Shown one piece after another: positions 20,871 to 24,268 of a stretch of 24,268 bases of DNA; position 1 is the first letter of the stretch, and every line of letters starts with the position of its first letter. Location of the stretch: IMG/VR virus record IMGVR_UViG_3300006072_000043, positions 1-24,268 of that record; one strand, 5' to 3'. Both the position numbers and the translations under genes were made by a program. Source of the DNA: a virus. The notes under the pieces are model-generated. The model was given only the letters and a program-made list of their open reading frames with translations. It was not told the DNA's origin and searched no databases.

Positions 20871-21583
20871 AAAAGATTATAGCAGCATTATTTTTTGCAT
20901 CAGCAACAACAGCAGCATTTGCAGGTTTAAAAGACTGCAGTCAGTTTGAAGCAGCATTACCAACATATACAGCAAAAGCAGGTGACCAAGAGTTATGTCA
21001 TTTAAACTATGCAGTAATCCATCGTTGTGATGTTAAAGCTCCAGAAGCAGTGTTTGAGCATTTAACAAAAGCAGCAATCAGTGGACCAGCAAAACGTAAA
21101 GATAATTTTCACCCTGATGCATTAGTAACACCTAACTGTTCAGCATCCCTAGCTGACTATGCTATCGTTGGTAAAACACATGACCGCGGTCATATGGCAC
21201 CAGCAGGTAACAACACACAGAGCGATGCGATCATGAGTGAGAGTTTTAACTTATCAAACATGGTTCCACAAGTAGCTAACAACAATCGTGGTATTTGGAA
21301 ACAAGCAGAAACATATGAACGTCAATGGGTTGCAACACCAAACACAGACTTCTATGTTATCTCTGGTGGTATTTGGGATCAAGGTTATCAAAAGATCGGT
21401 AGTGGTTTAGGTATCCCTACTCGTTTATATAAGATCGTTTATGAAAAGAATAGTAAGAAAGTTACTGCATGGTTAATGCCAAACGCTGCATTACCCGTTA
21501 AAGACTTGCCTAAGTATCAAACAACTGTACCAGCAATCGAGCAAGCAACTGGTATTAAGTTTAACTTACCAATCGCTAAGTAA
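20867..21583 (+). CDS. Secreted non-specific DNA/RNA endonuclease (NucA/EndoG-type, beta-beta-alpha-metal)
   Basis: A 238-aa protein with a clear Sec signal peptide (KK, then IIAALFFASATTAAFA, probable cleavage after Ala19). The catalytic signature DRGHMAPAGNN is at residues 106-116 (general base H109), and SFNLSNMVPQ...NNNRGIW near 126-144 includes the Asn/Gln metal-site region. Such enzymes cut DNA and RNA without sequence specificity. The signal peptide places it in the periplasm or outside, so it should not attack cytoplasmic phage DNA. It could degrade DNA in the periplasm (host, competing phage) or release nucleotides. It is tightly coupled to neighbours on both sides by ATGA and TAATG junctions. 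Confidence 0.92.
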   Translation: MKKIIAALFFASATTAAFAGLKDCSQFEAALPTYTAKAGDQELCHLNYAVIHRCDVKAPEAVFEHLTKAAISGPAKRKDNFHPDALVTPNCSASLADYAIVGKTHDRGHMAPAGNNTQSDAIMSESFNLSNMVPQVANNNRGIWKQAETYERQWVATPNTDFYVISGGIWDQGYQKIGSGLGIPTRLYKIVYEKNSKKVTAWLMPNAALPVKDLPKYQTTVPAIEQATGIKFNLPIAK

Positions 21584-22125
21584 TGGCAACGATACTTACA
21601 GAACATACTCGAGCAAAACACAAAGAGGTCGAAGGATCTGATTTTGTCCAGTATATGTTCACTGGTAAGATAACTAAGGAACACTATCTTACATACCTTC
21701 AACAGATGTGGCATATATACTCTACACTAGAAGCATGCGCTACAGTTCATGGGCTGTTTGAAGGTATGGAAGACCTTAGACGTACTCATAAGATATCACT
21801 TGATATTGCAGAGTTAGGTGGAACTATCGTGGCACCTTATATAAGTACAAAGAATTACATGTTTCATCTATTATCTTTAGCTGATAGTCGACCAGACCAG
21901 ATCATGGCTCATGTATATGTAAGACATATGGGTGATTTATACGGTGGTAAGATGATAGGTAAGTTAGTACCAGGACCCAGTCATGCTTATGCATTTGAAG
22001 ATAGACCTGCATGCATTGCATACATAGACTCTAAGTTAAGTATAGATCTATTAGACGAAGCAATAGCAGGATTTGATCATTGTATGAATTTATTTAACGA
22101 ACTAAAGAAAGAGTTGAACATCTAA
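21583..22125 (+). CDS. ho1: Heme oxygenase (biliverdin-producing)
   Basis: A 180-aa protein of the heme oxygenase family. The proximal heme-ligand region is HTRAKHKEVE, with H13 in the expected place. YLTYLQQMWHIYSTLE follows. The distal-helix signature VRHMGDLYGGKMIG corresponds to R-Y-L-G-D-L-S-G-G of known enzymes. It opens heme to biliverdin, CO and Fe(II), using electrons from ferredoxin or a similar donor. Cyanophages carry ho1 with bilin reductases to make phycobilins, but no such reductase is in this window. The gene overlaps nrdB by one base (TAATG), so the released iron could serve the NrdB diiron site; that is an inference. Confidence 0.92.
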   Translation: MATILTEHTRAKHKEVEGSDFVQYMFTGKITKEHYLTYLQQMWHIYSTLEACATVHGLFEGMEDLRRTHKISLDIAELGGTIVAPYISTKNYMFHLLSLADSRPDQIMAHVYVRHMGDLYGGKMIGKLVPGPSHAYAFEDRPACIAYIDSKLSIDLLDEAIAGFDHCMNLFNELKKELNI

Positions 22126-23105
22126 TGGCAGACAAATTAACCGATACGAGAGAATACTTTAAGCCATTCAATTATCCATGGGCATATGACGCATGGTTGA
22201 AACATGAACAGGCACATTGGTTACATACAGAAGTTCCTATGGCAGAAGATGTTAAGGACTGGAAGAAGAAGTTAACAAAGGAAGAGAAGCAGTTCCTTAC
22301 TAATATATTTAGGTTCTTTACGCAAGGTGACATCGACGTTGCCGGCGGTTATGTTAAGAACTACCTACCATACTTCCCTCAACCAGAAGTTCGAATGATG
22401 CTTATGGGCTTTGCGGCTCGCGAAGCATTACATATCGCAGCATACTCTCACTTGATTGAGACGTTAGGTATGCCAGAATCTACATATAATGAATTCCTTG
22501 AATACCAAGAAATGAAGGACAAACACGACTATGTTACGGAACTCAGTTCGAAAAACGGTGACTTATCTTCAACTGCAACGCACATCGCAGTATTCTCTGC
22601 TTTCACGGAGGGTATGCAGCTTTTTAGTTCTTTTATCATGCTGCTTAATTTTCCTCGTCATGGTTTGATGAAAGGTATGGGTCAGATCGTTACATGGTCA
22701 ATCGTTGATGAAACTATGCACGCTGAGAACATGATTAAGCTATTTAAAACATTTATCAAAGAGAACAACGAGATATGGAATGATGACTTGAAGGGTCGCA
22801 TATATACTATAGCTGAGAAGATGGTTCAACTCGAAGATAAGTTTATTGATTTATCATTCTCAGGTACACACATGAGAGAGTTAGAGCCAGTAGATGTTAA
22901 ACAATACATCCGTTACATCGCTGATAGGCGTTTGATCTCACTCGGATTAAAAGGTATTTTTAAAGTTAAAAAGAACCCGCTACCATGGGTTGAGGAGATG
23001 ATCAATGCTCCAGTTCATGGTAACTTCTTTGAGAACCGTGTAACCGACTATGCGAAGGGTGCACTTAAAGGTTCATGGGAAGATGTATGGGGAGGAGCCC
23101 AATAA
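22125..23105 (+). CDS. nrdB: Class I ribonucleotide reductase, small (beta) subunit
   Basis: A 326-aa radical-generating subunit. The six metal ligands fit the E. coli spacing: D69 (TQGDID), E100 and H103 (REALH), E162 (FTEG), E196 and H199 (DETMH). The radical Tyr is Y107, in REALHIAAYSH. It is therefore a diiron-tyrosyl (or manganese) class Ia/Ib-type protein, not the Tyr-less class Ic. It lacks the usual long C-terminal region of some homologues, but the end KGSWEDVWGG is suitable for binding NrdA. It is co-translated with heme oxygenase upstream and the zinc-ribbon gene downstream. Confidence 0.96.
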   Translation: MADKLTDTREYFKPFNYPWAYDAWLKHEQAHWLHTEVPMAEDVKDWKKKLTKEEKQFLTNIFRFFTQGDIDVAGGYVKNYLPYFPQPEVRMMLMGFAAREALHIAAYSHLIETLGMPESTYNEFLEYQEMKDKHDYVTELSSKNGDLSSTATHIAVFSAFTEGMQLFSSFIMLLNFPRHGLMKGMGQIVTWSIVDETMHAENMIKLFKTFIKENNEIWNDDLKGRIYTIAEKMVQLEDKFIDLSFSGTHMRELEPVDVKQYIRYIADRRLISLGLKGIFKVKKNPLPWVEEMINAPVHGNFFENRVTDYAKGALKGSWEDVWGGAQ

Positions 23106-23248
23106 TGGCAACAAAATATTTTCATTGCGAGAACTGTGAGTCAACAGGCAAGGTGACCGTTAAGACTAACGATGTTACGATTGAAGATATTGTGTATTGT
23201 CCAGTATGCGGTGCAGATATATTTGAAGAAGACGAGGATGATGAATGA
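23105..23248 (+). CDS. Small zinc-ribbon protein
   Basis: A 47-aa protein starting on the last base of the nrdB stop (TAATG) and ending in an ATGA overlap with the next gene. It has two C-x2-C pairs (CENC at residues 8-11 and CPVC at 33-36) and an acidic tail (EEDEDDE). It probably binds one zinc. The role is unknown; small phage zinc ribbons may act as transcription or nuclease cofactors. A redox role with NrdAB is possible because the C-x2-C pairs are adjacent to nrdB, but the layout looks structural. Confidence 0.75.
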   Translation: MATKYFHCENCESTGKVTVKTNDVTIEDIVYCPVCGADIFEEDEDDE

Positions 23249-23676
23249 CATGGATGTACAACAATGTGCCCGTTGAGACTATTGACGATAAATATGTTGG
23301 GTTTGTATATATCATTACTAACTGCATTACCAATAAAAAGTATATTGGTAAGAAACTCACTAAATTTTCTAAGACTGCTACAAGAACAGTTACGCTTAAA
23401 AACGGTAACAAAAAGAAAAAGAAAATCCGCAGCAAGATAGAATCAGATTGGAGGACATATTGGTCCTCATCAAAAGAAGTAATAGATGATGTCAAGGCAT
23501 TAGGAGAAGATAAGTTCAAACGGGAAATCCTAATGTTTTGCTTATCCAAAGGTACCGCAAGTTATTTTGAAGCAAAATTACAAATGCAAAATGAAGTATT
23601 AGAAAACCCAGATAAGTGGTATAATGGGATCGTGAACTGTCGTGTACATAGGAGTCATATAAAGTATGAGAATTAA
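23245..23676 (+). CDS. Seg-like GIY-YIG nuclease-fold protein
   Basis: A 143-aa protein with GFVYIITN at residues 19-26 and KKYIGKK at 31-37 (the two GIY-YIG strands), a basic KKKKKIRSK stretch and SDWRTYWSSS, then KFKREIL, FEAKLQ and the end YNGIVNCRVHRSH. This C-terminal pattern belongs to a short family of T4-like phages, related to the Seg endonucleases but without separate DNA-binding repeats. It may be a resident DNA-processing enzyme rather than a mobile element, because it is short and in operon phase with its neighbours. It overlaps the next gene by 11 bases. Confidence 0.8.
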   Translation: MTWMYNNVPVETIDDKYVGFVYIITNCITNKKYIGKKLTKFSKTATRTVTLKNGNKKKKKIRSKIESDWRTYWSSSKEVIDDVKALGEDKFKREILMFCLSKGTASYFEAKLQMQNEVLENPDKWYNGIVNCRVHRSHIKYEN

Positions 23677-23956
23677 GTTGAGAGTAATTGGATTCATGTT
23701 AACGTTATTATGCGCTGCATGTTTATATACATCATTCATGTGTTATATCCAGATGGTGGATTATCATGAGCAGATCGTCTATCAAAATAAACGTATAGAT
23801 GAAGCAACGAGTAGATGGAATAACCTAAACTCAGAAGATCTAATATTGATCGAACGTATAGAAGATTTAAAGAAACAAATTAAGGCACAGGACGATAAGA
23901 TCCGTATACAAGATGCTCTTATTGTAGAGACAAGAGCTAGAACAAAGAAAAAATGA
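23666..23956 (+). CDS. Membrane-anchored coiled-coil protein
   Basis: A 96-aa protein with one N-terminal membrane segment (VIGFMLTLLCAACLYTSFMC) followed by a long charged helix with heptad character (IERIEDLKKQIKAQDDKI) and a basic end. The shape resembles a small i-spanin or a membrane tether. Because a convincing spanin pair exists at 11952/12283, I leave the function open. It overlaps the next gene by four bases (ATGA). Confidence 0.55.
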   Translation: MRIKLRVIGFMLTLLCAACLYTSFMCYIQMVDYHEQIVYQNKRIDEATSRWNNLNSEDLILIERIEDLKKQIKAQDDKIRIQDALIVETRARTKKK

Positions 23957-24268
23957 ACGATAAAGTAATGACGAGCATAATGTTTGTATCAGCAATATCG
24001 CTGAGTTGTATCGCTGCGTTCTACTCTATTGCAGGCTTAACAGCTATATTTGCTGCAGCCGTAGTTCCAATCATCATCATGGGTGGGATACTTGAAGTAT
24101 CTAAGTTAGTCGTAGCCTCATGGTTATACAGAAACTGGCAAGATGTTCCTAATACATTTAGGATCTACTTTACTACAGCAGTAATTATCCTCATGATGAT
24201 TACATCTATGGGTATTTTTGGTTTCTTATCAAAAGCTCACCTTGACCAAGCTGTCCCAGCTGGAGACG
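23953..24268 (+). CDS. N-terminal part of a multi-pass membrane protein, cut by the window end
   Basis: Starting at the ATGA overlap, 105 residues are visible. There are three hydrophobic segments: VMTSIMFVSAISLSCIAAFY, the stretch around AAAVVPIIIMGGILEVSKLV, and TTAVIILMMITSMGIFGFL. GGILEVSKLVVASWLYRNW and MGIFGFLSKAH are recognisable from large membrane proteins of T4-like marine phages, whose function I do not know. The protein continues beyond the window. Confidence 0.7.
   Translation, partial: MNDKVMTSIMFVSAISLSCIAAFYSIAGLTAIFAAAVVPIIIMGGILEVSKLVVASWLYRNWQDVPNTFRIYFTTAVIILMMITSMGIFGFLSKAHLDQAVPAGD

Noticed and set aside
21583-22125. Heme oxygenase as evidence for a cyanophage
   Set aside because: No photosystem, phycobilisome or bilin reductase genes occur in the window; a cyanobacterial host is not excluded but is not supported.
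23245-23676. Second mobile homing endonuclease
   Set aside because: It is short, lacks DNA-binding repeats and is in tight operon phase with its neighbours, so it looks like a resident phage gene.

Overview
The window is a compact stretch of a tailed-phage genome, very probably a marine T4-like myovirus with a Gram-negative host. All genes lie on the + strand and most touch or overlap (ATGA or TAATG junctions). Supporting signs are T4-type late promoters (TATAAATA), a gp61-type primase, a GroES-like co-chaperonin, class I ribonucleotide reductase genes, Seg-like GIY-YIG endonucleases, an Rz/Rz1-type spanin pair, and small proteins of families I associate with cyanophages and pelagiphages. GC looks moderate to low. 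The host cannot be named; no photosynthesis genes are present, and a marine alphaproteobacterium is a guess.

Region 1 (1-9980) is an accessory late block. It holds a partial DUF6267-like protein, a small DUF6321-like protein, an HxGH-type nucleotidylyltransferase, a lipoprotein, a GIY-YIG/NUMOD3 homing endonuclease, a 590-aa protein with a degenerate nucleotidylyltransferase domain, a Dps-like ferritin, and two very long Lys/His-rich repeat proteins (907 and 860 aa). Several of these proteins start with a ~10-residue segment like the T4 capsid-targeting sequence (MKTYQEFIAE). The repeat proteins carry I/L-x-E sites, the T4 prohead-protease consensus, at nearly every module border. My main hypothesis is that this is a set of capsid-packaged cargo proteins, two of them cleavable polyproteins, one ending in an AT-hook.

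Region 2 (9975-14925) starts with a late promoter, an Ig-domain virion protein and an intrinsic terminator. It continues with two conserved unknowns, a lysis cassette (two-TM i-spanin with a fully embedded o-spanin not visible as a long ORF, then an XhlA-like tail-anchored protein), a pol-beta-type nucleotidyltransferase, a GT-B glycosyltransferase and a small conserved protein.

Region 3 (14924-17378) has a small membrane protein, GroES, primase and a GalE-like epimerase. Two genes here are preceded by the same element (AATTAA, 6-7 nt, TTAATTGA, 9 nt, TATAAT) ending 5-6 nt before the ATG, which suggests phage early/middle promoters giving leaderless mRNAs.

Region 4 (17374-24268) is a metabolic operon: nrdA (no ATP-cone), homospermidine synthase, a small unknown, a secreted beta-beta-alpha-metal nuclease, heme oxygenase, nrdB, a small zinc-ribbon protein, a Seg-like GIY-YIG protein and two membrane proteins (the last cut by the window end). 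Together these could supply nucleotides (nuclease, NrdAB), iron for the NrdB cofactor (heme oxygenase, with Dps as a store) and polyamine for DNA charge neutralisation.

There is no gene-free stretch longer than about 50 bases. I saw no tRNA, CRISPR array or insertion sequence.
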